Shown here in pieces: positions 52,700-62,376 of a DNA stretch of 64,000 bases. The notes under the pieces were generated by a model. It was not told the origin of the DNA, did not search any database, and saw only the letters and a list, made by a program, of their open reading frames with translations. The position numbers and the translations under genes are program-made. Positions within the stretch are counted from its first letter, which is position 1. Each line of letters begins with the position of its first letter. Source of the DNA: a bacterium (GTDB lineage Bacteria; Omnitrophota; Gorgyraeia; Zapsychrales; Zapsychraceae); assembly GCA_030429765.1 (NCBI GenBank), contig JAUIER010000005.1, forward strand, positions 67,175 to 131,174, read 5' to 3'.

Positions 52700-54307
52700 C
52701 TATTCCTTGATCATTTCTAAAATTTTTGACTTAACATTCTGGGCCATCACCCGGTGACCTTCCACGGTGCAATGGTCTGAATCAATAAAATATTTCTCCG
52801 GCTGGCCGAGCCCCTCAAAAACCTTTCGCTGATCCACAAAAGGAATTTCATTTTGATCGGCAAATTCGGCGATATGTTTATTCACATAGTCATACGGGTA
52901 CGGATAATTCTGAATAATCAGCCGGATGTTGTTATCGCGGCATAGTTTCAAGATCTGCTCATAGTCCTTCGTCAACCAGGCCATGATCTTTGTATGCATG
53001 CTTTCTTTGTCACCGAACAATTCGAGATACTGCCGAAATGTGGCATCATTATTCAATTGCGGATGCCGCTTGGCAATGTCCTTCAAAAAGTGATTGATAT
53101 CCCGGGCGCTGTAACGGTTCTGGAATTCATACGCCTTGACGAGCGGATAGTAATTATCAAAATTGTCCGGATCCAGTTCGATGTTTTTGAGCGCGTACTG
53201 AATAACCTTATCGTACTGCCCTTGTCGGAACATAATCCCCATCACCCGGTCATGCAGATGCACATCTCCAATATGTTTCAACGCCATTTCATAGGCAACC
53301 AGCGCCCTGACTTCATCGCGTTTACGCATAAAATGATCGCCGATCGCCTTGTATACCAGGCCTGAATGCTGCTTGACCTCCAACGCCTGATTGTAAACAT
53401 CCAGCGCTTCCTCATCGCGCTGCTGAAACTCGTAATGCTTGGCCAATTCCAGATACGGCCACACCTGCTCTTTATGCTGACGGATAGCGATACGCAGAAT
53501 CCGCTCCGCCTCGTCGTAACGCTCCAGTTCATCATACACGCGCCGCAGTCCCGCGTAAGCGAATTCAATATCATGATGATTCTGAATCAGGATCTGGTAC
53601 AAACGTTCCGCCCGTTCATAGTCCCGGCTGTCAATGAGACATTCACCTAGATGAAAATAGTGCTGCATGGTTTCCGCCGTGTTGCCTTTGCCATGCTGAA
53701 TGCGGCGCTCAATCGCCTTGCAATCTTCGGGTTCTTCCAGCTCAATCTCACCCTCGGCATTGACGGACTCATCAATCACGCCGTTAATCGGCGTCTTGAC
53801 CTGCGACTGCGCGAGCCGTGCCTTGAGATTGATCCAGAAAATCCGCGCCATCTTACCGATCCGCAACCCGTTAACGAACGATTCGGTCTTCTCCTCTGAA
53901 AAACCCACTAAATTGAACCGATTGGCCGCTCCAACCAAAAGCACGACTGTGTCCACATCATACTTGTCGATCAACCCCTTGAGATACCACAGCGTCTGGG
54001 ATGAATTGGATTCACAAATCCCGCCGTTAATGACCGTGTATTGCTCGGGGTTGTCCTTCGACAGCATTCGCTGCAGCTGACTGGGATAATTGTCTTCCCA
54101 ATTGCCATCGCCGCCCACGGTGAATGAATCGCCGATCGTCAGGATTGTATGTGCGTTCTCATTGGCGGTCGCTGCTCCGGCCGAATAATTCACCAGCCGT
54201 TTCAGATACAGGTAGCCGCCGATCCGCAAACCTATCTCGAGTATTCCGAGAAAAAAAAGCAGACTCACGGAGAAGACTAATATGCGTGTCCCGACTGTTT
54301 TTTTCAT
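52700..54307 (-). CDS. Membrane-anchored SGNH-like hydrolase with TPR insertion
   Basis: 535 residues, the longest of the five. Membrane helix (ILVFSVSLLFFLGILEIGL), block I TIGDSFTVGG with Ser61, block II VINGGICESNS, block III LLVGAANRFN and block V DSDHCTVEGH with Asp509 and His512. Seven or so TPR repeats lie between (LFHLGECLIDSRDYERAERL-type, WPYLELAKHYEFQQRDEEAL). It overlaps the next SGNH gene by four bases. Confidence 0.86.
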   Translation of the reverse strand: MKKTVGTRILVFSVSLLFFLGILEIGLRIGGYLYLKRLVNYSAGAATANENAHTILTIGDSFTVGGDGNWEDNYPSQLQRMLSKDNPEQYTVINGGICESNSSQTLWYLKGLIDKYDVDTVVLLVGAANRFNLVGFSEEKTESFVNGLRIGKMARIFWINLKARLAQSQVKTPINGVIDESVNAEGEIELEEPEDCKAIERRIQHGKGNTAETMQHYFHLGECLIDSRDYERAERLYQILIQNHHDIEFAYAGLRRVYDELERYDEAERILRIAIRQHKEQVWPYLELAKHYEFQQRDEEALDVYNQALEVKQHSGLVYKAIGDHFMRKRDEVRALVAYEMALKHIGDVHLHDRVMGIMFRQGQYDKVIQYALKNIELDPDNFDNYYPLVKAYEFQNRYSARDINHFLKDIAKRHPQLNNDATFRQYLELFGDKESMHTKIMAWLTKDYEQILKLCRDNNIRLIIQNYPYPYDYVNKHIAEFADQNEIPFVDQRKVFEGLGQPEKYFIDSDHCTVEGHRVMAQNVKSKILEMIKE

Positions 54308-55593
54308 AGACTTTGTGGCACCCGCCGCCTTTTTACCGACGGACTTGTCTTAAGCGTGTCGAACACAAGCCCGGCGATGACCTCATGCCCGCGGCGGTTC
54401 GGATGGATCGTGTCATGGTCCGGATCCAGAAATAAATATTCCCCGGCGGCTTGAATCGTTTGAAATGCCGTCACGACATCCACGATCGGCACTTGGTAAC
54501 TTTCAGCCACGCGCTGCATCGTGTCGTTATACGAACGGGCCGCCCAGGCACATAAATGCAACTCCTTGATGACCGTCGTCGCAAAATGTTCCCTAGCCTT
54601 GTCAGCCTGACCCAAATCCTGGTACGCCTGCCCCAGATAGTAGTATGCCTTGGGGGTATGCGGATCGAGATCCCGCGCCTCCACCAATTTATCAATCACC
54701 CGACGAGCGCCTAGTTGGTCATAGTTACGCATGGCATCGTTGATGATCGTGTCCGCCTGCTGCTGCCGCTCAAAACTCACCTGCCGGGCTTCAGGGAGAT
54801 TCACCGGCATCTTGATCAGCACAACTTCAATCCCGCGTTCGCGCGCCAGATCAATGATGCGGTTGAGATTCTTCCGGTACTCATTGATCGACACCCGCCG
54901 GGTCGAGTTATACGGCGCCCGTCCGCTAACACCCAACGTTTGCAATGACATCGACTGCCCCTGTCGGACCCATCCGGCAAACACGCGGTAAAAATTGCTC
55001 TGCTTGAGCCAATTCTGAATCTCGATTAAGACCAGATTCACTGGTTTGAGATCGCGGTCCGGCCGCCCATCGTTCCGGAAAAACCGGTACTTGTCGACAT
55101 CATTGATCACATACGAGATCGTGATAATGTCCGGACGCAACCGAATGATTTCTTCTTCAAAGAGCCGTCGCCCCTGATACGAACTGTAACCGATCTGCCC
55201 GGCGTTGATAACCTCTACCCCGCCGGTCATAGGCGGCAAGTACACCTTCATCAAGCCTTCGAGCTGAGCCGCGTAGGGTTCCTCTTGAGCGACGCCCCAT
55301 CCAAATGTCGGCGACGCGCCCAGACATACAACACGCAATTGACGGCCTTTGTTCGCTTCAAACTCTTCGGCCCGATAGCCGAATCGATTGGTGCGGATAG
55401 GCTCGCCCTCGAAATCCTGATCCAATCCCGCGCGCTGACGCCAGAACAGATCGCCATCTTCGCGCAACACAGCGTGGATACGATCGAGCCGGTCTGGCGG
55501 ACCGACCAACAAACCCGCGGCCACTTCAGCCATCACCATCAGAACGCAAAAAAATGTCAAGCCAACCAGTGGCCCTTTAAGTCGCGAGTTCAT
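54304..55593 (-). CDS. SGNH-like hydrolase, divergent (GAS) block I
   Basis: 429 residues. Membrane helix (LTFFCVLMVMAEVAAGLLV), a longer stem, then block I VCLGASPTFGWG with Ser94 (the aspartate is replaced by Ala), block II VINAGQIGYSS, block III ISYVINDVD and block V DHDTIHPNRRGH with Asp394 and His397. It has only about one TPR pair (KAYYYLGQAYQDLGQADKAR). Block layout is closer to plain GDSL/SGNH lipases than the other four. Confidence 0.86.
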   Translation of the reverse strand: MNSRLKGPLVGLTFFCVLMVMAEVAAGLLVGPPDRLDRIHAVLREDGDLFWRQRAGLDQDFEGEPIRTNRFGYRAEEFEANKGRQLRVVCLGASPTFGWGVAQEEPYAAQLEGLMKVYLPPMTGGVEVINAGQIGYSSYQGRRLFEEEIIRLRPDIITISYVINDVDKYRFFRNDGRPDRDLKPVNLVLIEIQNWLKQSNFYRVFAGWVRQGQSMSLQTLGVSGRAPYNSTRRVSINEYRKNLNRIIDLARERGIEVVLIKMPVNLPEARQVSFERQQQADTIINDAMRNYDQLGARRVIDKLVEARDLDPHTPKAYYYLGQAYQDLGQADKAREHFATTVIKELHLCAWAARSYNDTMQRVAESYQVPIVDVVTAFQTIQAAGEYLFLDPDHDTIHPNRRGHEVIAGLVFDTLKTSPSVKRRRVPQSL

Positions 55594-55595
55594 TT

Positions 55596-56999
55596 TCAGC
55601 GAATATACAACATCCCTTTCGATAGCCGGTAAAACACGTCCAGGTTATTCGCGTAAAATGTAAAGTATTTGAAGAAGTGCCGGACAAAAAATCTAGGATT
55701 GAGAAAAATCTTCTTGTAGAAATTGGAGCGGATTTCGCTAAGTTTTTCAGAATCGATCTTACTGAAATTATGACGTGGAATATCGTAATGAAACATATCC
55801 AGCAGTTCGCCGTCATCGACCTGCTGTTTAAGCTGTTCATAGCTGCTGGAGCCCGGATACGGACTAAAGAAATGGATCTGCATGATATCCGGCTTGAGCT
55901 CCCGGACCAGCTGAAACGTCTGCTGGATCTCATCCTCGGTTTCCGTCGGACTCCCGATAATCAGCAGCGCGTGTGAAGCGATATCAAGCTGTTTAGTGTA
56001 CCCAAAAATTTCCCGGGCCTGTTCATTCCAGTCGATTTGCTTAAATGACTTGGTTAGAGACTCGACAATCCGGCGCGACCCCGACTCTATTCCGAAACGC
56101 AGCAGCACGCATCCGGCGTCCTTCATCATCTTCAAAATCTCGTAATCAACATTGTCGATCCGCGAATGCGCCAGCCACTTGATATCCACGTTCCGGCGCT
56201 GGATCTCTTCGCACACCGCCTTCACATGATGCCGGGAAATGGTAAACAGATCGTCATCAAAACTGATCATGTTGACACCCTGCGCCTTGAGATGCTCAAT
56301 CTCATCCACAATATTTTTGGCTGAACGCAGACGGGCCTTGGCCCCATAGCTTTCACGGGTCACCGGCGAACAGAATGTGCACTTATATGGACACCCCCGC
56401 GACGAAAGGATATGGCCCCAATGTAATTTCTTAGAAAGATTCACCGGATAGATAAATCGATAATCTTTGATTTCCTCGACGGAATACGTCGGAAATGGCA
56501 AGGTGTCCAGATCGGTCACGAGAAAATTCGGATGCTTGTCCTGTTTAAACCTCAGGTAACGGTCCGACTCTTCCGCCGTTGATGTTTCTCCCACACAAAT
56601 ACGGGTGATGATCGCATTGATCTCAACTTCCGCTTCGCCGGGTAAATAGATATCCAGATCGGATGGAATAAAACGCGGCTCGATTGATCCGACCGCGATC
56701 GCAAACACGTCCAGCCGGGACTTGATCGCACTGTTAAACCGGCGGAATTCTTTGAGGGTCGACACATTGACAGAATAGACGATAACTCCCGGTTGCCATT
56801 CGGTCAATTCCTTGAGTAACTGATCGTTGTCAATACGACCGGTCATCGCGTCAAACAGTTTGACCTCGGCCGTCTGATTCTTTGTCAGCAGGGACTGGAC
56901 ATACTTCAGCGTGTACGGCGGGGAACAATGATACGGATGCTTGATGTTCCGGCTGTTGGATAAATCCAGACGAATTAATGCGACTCTTTGATTGGACAC
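55596..56999 (-). CDS. B12-domain-type radical SAM protein
   Basis: 467 residues from GTG 56999, supported by AGGGGG six bases upstream; ATG 57023 would overlap the previous gene. The N-terminal domain carries RVALIRLDLSNSRNIKHPYH-like residues and a modified B12 fold; the radical SAM motif is SSRGCPYKCTFC (Cys193, Cys197, Cys200), then MISFDDDLFTISRH and LRFGIESGSRRIVESL. It is followed by the divergent SGNH gene two bases later. Substrate unknown. Confidence 0.86.
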   Translation of the reverse strand: MSNQRVALIRLDLSNSRNIKHPYHCSPPYTLKYVQSLLTKNQTAEVKLFDAMTGRIDNDQLLKELTEWQPGVIVYSVNVSTLKEFRRFNSAIKSRLDVFAIAVGSIEPRFIPSDLDIYLPGEAEVEINAIITRICVGETSTAEESDRYLRFKQDKHPNFLVTDLDTLPFPTYSVEEIKDYRFIYPVNLSKKLHWGHILSSRGCPYKCTFCSPVTRESYGAKARLRSAKNIVDEIEHLKAQGVNMISFDDDLFTISRHHVKAVCEEIQRRNVDIKWLAHSRIDNVDYEILKMMKDAGCVLLRFGIESGSRRIVESLTKSFKQIDWNEQAREIFGYTKQLDIASHALLIIGSPTETEDEIQQTFQLVRELKPDIMQIHFFSPYPGSSSYEQLKQQVDDGELLDMFHYDIPRHNFSKIDSEKLSEIRSNFYKKIFLNPRFFVRHFFKYFTFYANNLDVFYRLSKGMLYIR

Positions 57000-57012
57000 G
57001 ACACGCCCCCTG

Positions 57013-58434
57013 TTATTGTCCATGCACAAAAACTAAACGCATGGACTTCTTAAAGACAACCTTAAACTGACTGAACGACCTGATCTCCCGGAGAATATTG
57101 ATAAGAATGCGCGGACGTGTGTAAAATTTCCAGAAGGCCTTACGCTGCAGACGGACCAGGTCCTTCTTGGAAATGTTTTTCGGCGTGTAAACAACGCTGT
57201 TGATATAGAGTGAATCATACCAGTTCTTGATGACTTTACCCTCTTTCTTGAGCTTGTCGTATTCCACAATCCCCGGAAAAGGTGAAAAGTTAAAGAAGTT
57301 CGCGCGATCGATGTTGAGACTGCAGGCGAAGTTGATGGTCTCTTCGACGTCCTCGATCGTCTCTTCGGGATGCCCCAGCATAAAAAATCCGGTCACTCGT
57401 ATCTTGGTCGTACTTTTGATCAAATCAGTCTTCTCACGGATCGTTTCGAGCGTCACACATTTTCGGGTCACCTTGAGCATCTTGGCGGTGCCCCACTCAA
57501 TTCCGACACCAAACGAATAACAACCGGCCCGCTCCATCAATTTTAATAGTTCCGCATCAAGTGTATCGAGCCGGACTCCGTTGGGACACGACCAATTGAT
57601 CTTGATGTCATTATCAATCAGGCCATGGCAAAAGTCCTCGACAAGTTTGTGCTGAAGCGTAAAATTATCGTCGAGGATATTGATCTCTTCCACGCCGTGC
57701 TCATCGACCAGCAGCTTGATTTCTTCTAGAATATTTGCGACCGATCGCGTGCGCATCTTCTTACCCGACATCCGCCCGGCCGCGCAGAATGTACAAGGAT
57801 ACGGACACCCGCGTGTGGCGATAATCGGCGCGACTTTTTTGCGTTTTGAAAAGACTCCAATCGGCGCCAGCGGATAATTATTCGGACTCATGATCTCCCA
57901 CGGCGGGTACGGGAGACTGTCCAGATCATCGATCATCACCCGCGGATTGCAGACCACTTCCCCATCGGGTTTGCGCCAAACCAGGTTATCGACTGTGCTT
58001 AGTTTGTCTGACGTCAACGGGTCCTTCTCGGTCTCGATAATCTTGGCTAGTTTACAGATACCGTACTCGGCTTCCCCTCTGAATGAAAAATCAATGCACG
58101 TAAGAATTTCAAGCGTCTCCACCGGCTCCAGCACCGCGTGCGGACCGCCGCAGGTCGTGAACGTATCCGGATGATGCTTCTTGATGGCTTCGGTGTACTT
58201 CTTAACCGCACCGACATATGTCGTGAACAATGAAAATCCAATCAAATCATACTTTCGATCCTTGATGTATTCTTCGAACGCGGCGACGTCAACGCGATCC
58301 CTGACGCAGTCAAATATTTCAACCTCATGACCTTCCTTCATCAAGGATGCGGCCAAATAACCCAAACTGATGTTGGGAATCACAATGACATTAAATTTCT
58401 TCAACGACCAAGGATTGACCAGTAACACTTTCAT
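57013..58434 (-). CDS. B12-domain-type radical SAM protein
   Basis: 473 residues. The N-terminus is a well-kept B12-type domain (KVLLVNPWSLKKFNVI, LGYLAASLMKEGHEVEIFD), the radical SAM motif is ATRGCPYPCTFC (Cys210, Cys214, Cys217), followed by INILDDNFTLQHK and FGVGIEWGTAKMLKVTRK. It begins two bases after the SPASM radical SAM gene upstream. Confidence 0.88.
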   Translation of the reverse strand: MKVLLVNPWSLKKFNVIVIPNISLGYLAASLMKEGHEVEIFDCVRDRVDVAAFEEYIKDRKYDLIGFSLFTTYVGAVKKYTEAIKKHHPDTFTTCGGPHAVLEPVETLEILTCIDFSFRGEAEYGICKLAKIIETEKDPLTSDKLSTVDNLVWRKPDGEVVCNPRVMIDDLDSLPYPPWEIMSPNNYPLAPIGVFSKRKKVAPIIATRGCPYPCTFCAAGRMSGKKMRTRSVANILEEIKLLVDEHGVEEINILDDNFTLQHKLVEDFCHGLIDNDIKINWSCPNGVRLDTLDAELLKLMERAGCYSFGVGIEWGTAKMLKVTRKCVTLETIREKTDLIKSTTKIRVTGFFMLGHPEETIEDVEETINFACSLNIDRANFFNFSPFPGIVEYDKLKKEGKVIKNWYDSLYINSVVYTPKNISKKDLVRLQRKAFWKFYTRPRILINILREIRSFSQFKVVFKKSMRLVFVHGQ

Positions 58435-58436
58435 AG

Positions 58437-59492
58437 TTATGCCCCCGCTCCGGATTTGTAATATGGATGATCATGAATGAAGATCGGCAGATGCTTTTCG
58501 TCATCTAACGGATTAATATAGTCTTGGATAAACTTGGGATCCAGCGCCGCAATACACGTGTCTGTGCGTTCGCTGACCAGCTTGTGATCCTGCAGCCGCT
58601 GCCAGATATCGGCCATCGGCTCCCGTCGGACATTGCCGTAGGAAATCTGTATAAACGCGCAGGGGATCACCTCGCCGTACGCGGTAACATAGATAATCTC
58701 CTTCCCGCATGGACAGCCTTCCTTGAGAAAATTGATCTGTCCCGCCCATCGGGCGTGAGATGTTTTAACCAGATCATGGAAGACCTTGCGGTTTTCGGGT
58801 GTCAGAAGAATATTCTCCTTGCCGCGCCACGCCCCGGCCTTGGATGCCGGATTTACCGTTATCGGTACGTTTAACTGCTCCGCGAAGCGAATGACGTCCA
58901 ATAGCTTGCGGTTTTGTAAATTCTCATTCGTCGCCACGGTGCTCAGCATTAATTGGATCTTGGTATGCTTGATCAATTCAATCGCGTTCATGATCTTGTC
59001 GTAACATCCGGGAACGCCGCGGCTGACATCATGTTCCTTGTGGTCCATACTGTCGAGGCTGATCTGTATAACGTCCAGCCCGGTTTGCTCAAGTTCGCGA
59101 ATCCTTTTTTCCGTCAGCAATATTCCGTTGGTTGTGACGCCGACCACCGCGCGGGACTTCTTGGCAAAGCGAATCGCGTCATCGAGATGCTTGCACATCA
59201 ACGGTTCCCCGCCTAGAAATTCGAACGTCAACGCGCCGAGAGCGATGGATTCAGTGATGATCCGTTTGACCTCGTCGAGACTCAAATAAGGCCCTGTTTC
59301 ATCTTCCAAGGTGGTGGCAAAACAAAAAGCACACTTGGCATTACAACCGGCAATGATCGCGATGTCCACTTTACGCAGGACATTCTTACGCCGGACCAGC
59401 AGATTGAAATAGTCCTTGGCAATCCGCGGGATCACATCACCGTTACGACGGATGATATCACTGTGCTTTAGAAGGTTTCTGAAGTTGCTCAC
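58437..59492 (-). CDS. Radical SAM/SPASM-type protein
   Basis: 351 residues from GTG 59492, where GAGG lies nine bases upstream. The frame stays open to 59636, but those 48 residues are a Ser/Arg-rich shadow of the neighbouring gene. Radical SAM motif IAGCNAKCAFCFA (Cys50, Cys54, Cys57), GGEPL, and a shortened C-terminal cysteine part (EGCPCGKEIIYVTAYGEVIP CAF) as in SPASM/twitch enzymes such as the molybdopterin or heme-linked and sugar-related ones. It overlaps and is similar to the next gene upstream. Confidence 0.85.
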   Translation of the reverse strand: MSNFRNLLKHSDIIRRNGDVIPRIAKDYFNLLVRRKNVLRKVDIAIIAGCNAKCAFCFATTLEDETGPYLSLDEVKRIITESIALGALTFEFLGGEPLMCKHLDDAIRFAKKSRAVVGVTTNGILLTEKRIRELEQTGLDVIQISLDSMDHKEHDVSRGVPGCYDKIMNAIELIKHTKIQLMLSTVATNENLQNRKLLDVIRFAEQLNVPITVNPASKAGAWRGKENILLTPENRKVFHDLVKTSHARWAGQINFLKEGCPCGKEIIYVTAYGEVIPCAFIQISYGNVRREPMADIWQRLQDHKLVSERTDTCIAALDPKFIQDYINPLDDEKHLPIFIHDHPYYKSGAGA

Positions 59493-60615
59493 CTTTGATG
59501 ACCTCTTTGGGGATTTTCTCAACCGGGATCGGTTTAACACCGTCGGTTGAGTACACATAATTGTTGATGTTGACGATCTTCTTGTCCCATGCCGCCCGGC
59601 AGACCTTTTTTTGATTGCCGTCGCAGACGATCTCATTTTTCATCATCCGCTGCCAGACTGTACTCAAATCTTCCTTGCCCAGATTTCCGTACGAATACGG
59701 CATCAATCCGCATGGCTGAACCTCAGCATAGGGACTGATCAGCACCTTCTCCGTGCCGCACGGACAGGACTCATCCTTGTAGTTACGGCTTCCGGCCCAG
59801 CGCACATGCGGTTTGGCCTTGATCTTTTGATAGACCTTCCATTCCTCCTCGGTCAGGGCGCTGTCGTCATTGTTCGACCAGCCGCCGACCTTGGTCGCGC
59901 AATTCACGTTGATATTCAAGTCTAGATCCTCGGCCAACTGGACAGCCTGCCAAATCTCACCGTTGGCAATATTTTTCTTGGTCATAATCGTGCTGAGGAT
60001 GACCTTGATGCCCGCCTTGCGGAGCCGCGCGATTCCGCTCATGGCCCGTTCGTAACATCCCTTGAGCTTTCGGATCTCATCCATTTCATCCGGATCGATC
60101 GCGCCGCCGAGATCCACCTGCACCACATCCAGTCCGGCCTTTTTGAGTTTGGCCACGACATCATCGCTCAACAAATATCCATTGGTGGACATCCCGGCAA
60201 TCCCGTGATTCTTTTTGACGTGCGCGATGGCTTCATAAATATGCTTGTAGACCAGCGGTTCGCCGCCCAGGAAGTTATAAACGACGGCACCCATCTTGGC
60301 GCCTTGTTCGATGTATGACTTGATCTCGTCGATCGTCATCGGCCGCTGATGTGTCCGCTTGTCCCGGCCTTCCTGATTTCGCAGATCCACCGTGGCATCG
60401 ATACAGCAATGATCACATTTGGCATTGCACGCGGCGGTGATGGAAATATCCACGGCACGGATCACCCGTTGCTTGAGAACAACAATCTTGAAATAATTTT
60501 TGATAAGTCGACAGATAAGGATGGGATTTTTGTAGATAAAACTGAGATAGAAGCGGGCGTTTTTGAGTTTTGACCGAAAGTCAGATTTGCTTAAGGATTT
60601 CGCGGCATTCGTCAT
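59458..60615 (-). CDS. Radical SAM/SPASM-type protein
   Basis: 385 residues. A basic helical N-terminus precedes the radical SAM motif ITAACNAKCDHC (Cys63, Cys67, Cys70), FLGGEPL, and a C-terminal auxiliary cluster region (DESCPCGTEK, VQPCGLMPYSYGN). It parallels the preceding protein along its length, so the two are probably a duplicated pair. A hydrophilic tail ends in KPSKAQ. It starts 13 bases after the GT-C gene stop. Confidence 0.86.
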   Translation of the reverse strand: MTNAAKSLSKSDFRSKLKNARFYLSFIYKNPILICRLIKNYFKIVVLKQRVIRAVDISITAACNAKCDHCCIDATVDLRNQEGRDKRTHQRPMTIDEIKSYIEQGAKMGAVVYNFLGGEPLVYKHIYEAIAHVKKNHGIAGMSTNGYLLSDDVVAKLKKAGLDVVQVDLGGAIDPDEMDEIRKLKGCYERAMSGIARLRKAGIKVILSTIMTKKNIANGEIWQAVQLAEDLDLNINVNCATKVGGWSNNDDSALTEEEWKVYQKIKAKPHVRWAGSRNYKDESCPCGTEKVLISPYAEVQPCGLMPYSYGNLGKEDLSTVWQRMMKNEIVCDGNQKKVCRAAWDKKIVNINNYVYSTDGVKPIPVEKIPKEVIKGEQLQKPSKAQ

Positions 60616-60628
60616 TATATCTCCAAGT

Positions 60629-62371
60629 TTAAATTTTCTGAAATGAGCGATAGCTATCTAAGCCTGCAACAAAATCGGACCAATACTCGGCGCCGATCGC
60701 CGATCGAAGCGATGGCGGAACCGCATCGGCATCGTCCGACACGACATTGAACTGGATACCCAGGCCTTTAAAGCAATCCGATTTAAATTTTGTGTCAAAT
60801 CGATGGATCAAGGCGGTCATCCGGAAAAAATAGTCCAGCTGTTTTGCGCGTGAAGCGTCCTGAATGATACTTGGATAGGATTCACCTAACTGCGTACCAT
60901 CCATCAACTTAGATCCCTCACCCAGAATAAAACCCAGCTGAAATTGATGCCGCAATTGCGAATCGGCAATGATTTTTCGATACGAATTGCCGTCCTCCAG
61001 GAGGGCCAATTCATATCCAAAACCTCGGTAGGCGTCTCCCCGATATTCGGATCGAACCGAATCCAGTAACTCCAGAGCCCTGATAGGATTTTTTTCAAAG
61101 CGCCAACAAAAAACAGTCCCGAGCATTTCGTACGAATAACCCCGAGACTTTGCATATTTCGTGTTGGGAAAGTCTTTAATACTTATATTAAGTATACAGT
61201 CACGTATACCCAAAAACAAGCAAAAAATCAGCAGCCCGACGCCGATTCGTCGTCTGAGTATCGTCGAACTTTTTAGGAAACTGCTGACAAATATAGCGAT
61301 GCAAGCGAATAAAAATGGCGCCGGCGGCATGAAATACCGGTAATGTTGGGAATATGTGTCGCCGTAGAGGATGTTGAAGTTACTGATCAGGTACACCAGG
61401 AAAAATATCACTGGAAACACGATCAAAATCAGCGCCTTGCTCCCCTCCCTCCCCTGTGCCGGGAATGGTTTCAACAGACTTTTGGCGATCTGGGCAAAAT
61501 AATGACGATGTATGATCAACAAACCGGCGAGCGACGCGATACATAACAACCAATAAAGATTGATGTAAAGCACTGTTTCACCGGATGTATTGATGTTAAA
61601 AATACCCTTGAACTTCCAAATAAACCGATTGATGACGTCTCCTACGATCAATTCACCAAATATCTCTTCCGCGACCAAACCACCAAATTCCCGTATACGT
61701 AAGAAAAATGGGCTGTAGCCGATCAAGCACCCCGTCAAGAATGTCAGCATTGACTTAAAGCCAACTTTGCGCGAATGAATGAACCAAAACATCCCCACCG
61801 GAACAAACAACACCAAGAGTGAATAGCAAAACCAGGTACCAAATCCACTCAAGATACCCAAAAGAAAAATGTATAGATTCCGGAGTCTCGGTCGATCGGC
61901 CATGCCGGGGTTATACCATAGCTCGTAAAAGAGCAGCAGAAATGCGCCGTAGAAAAACGTCACCTGCGCATGATTTCCGCCCAACACAATTCCCCAACGG
62001 AAGTACAGGAAAGGGCAGATAACATACAGCAAACCGAATAGCAGCGCAACCGTCCGTCCAAAATTACGCTGTAAAAAAAACCACCATACAACCAAAATAA
62101 TAATATTGTTCGTGATACTGGCCAGTACAAATGACAGATTGATTTGACCGAACAAAATAAAAAATGGAATCAAGAACACGGCCGATACCAATACCCCCCC
62201 GTCGTAGCTGCTGAACTGATAGTCCCAGAAAGACATGACCATCTGTGATTCCATGATATCCTTGGCCAGGGTTCCGATATACAACCCCTCAATGATCAAC
62301 TCTTCCTTGAGTGAAAAGTATAGAAACAAGCGACTAACAATAAAAACCAACGATAAAATGAGTAGAGTCAT
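60629..62371 (-). CDS. GT-C-type membrane glycosyltransferase (family 39-like)
   Basis: 580 residues with about ten membrane helices in the first 400 and a soluble C-terminal part (TKYAKSRGYSYEMLGTVF to YRSFQKI). Helix-rich N-termini with an exposed first loop (ESQMVMSFWDYQFSS) are typical of polyprenyl-phosphate sugar-dependent GT-C enzymes such as family 39. The catalytic Asp/Glu is not certain. The soluble tail is rich in aromatic repeats and may be TPR-like. It fits a surface-glycan operon with the DPM1-like GT2. Confidence 0.75.
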   Translation of the reverse strand: MTLLILSLVFIVSRLFLYFSLKEELIIEGLYIGTLAKDIMESQMVMSFWDYQFSSYDGGVLVSAVFLIPFFILFGQINLSFVLASITNNIIILVVWWFFLQRNFGRTVALLFGLLYVICPFLYFRWGIVLGGNHAQVTFFYGAFLLLFYELWYNPGMADRPRLRNLYIFLLGILSGFGTWFCYSLLVLFVPVGMFWFIHSRKVGFKSMLTFLTGCLIGYSPFFLRIREFGGLVAEEIFGELIVGDVINRFIWKFKGIFNINTSGETVLYINLYWLLCIASLAGLLIIHRHYFAQIAKSLLKPFPAQGREGSKALILIVFPVIFFLVYLISNFNILYGDTYSQHYRYFMPPAPFLFACIAIFVSSFLKSSTILRRRIGVGLLIFCLFLGIRDCILNISIKDFPNTKYAKSRGYSYEMLGTVFCWRFEKNPIRALELLDSVRSEYRGDAYRGFGYELALLEDGNSYRKIIADSQLRHQFQLGFILGEGSKLMDGTQLGESYPSIIQDASRAKQLDYFFRMTALIHRFDTKFKSDCFKGLGIQFNVVSDDADAVPPSLRSAIGAEYWSDFVAGLDSYRSFQKI

Positions 62372-62376
62372 TAGAT

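Noticed and set aside
59493-59636. Start of the downstream SPASM gene at 59636
   Set aside because: The first 48 residues are a Ser/Arg-rich shadow of the neighbouring gene; a good ribosome-binding site precedes GTG 59492.
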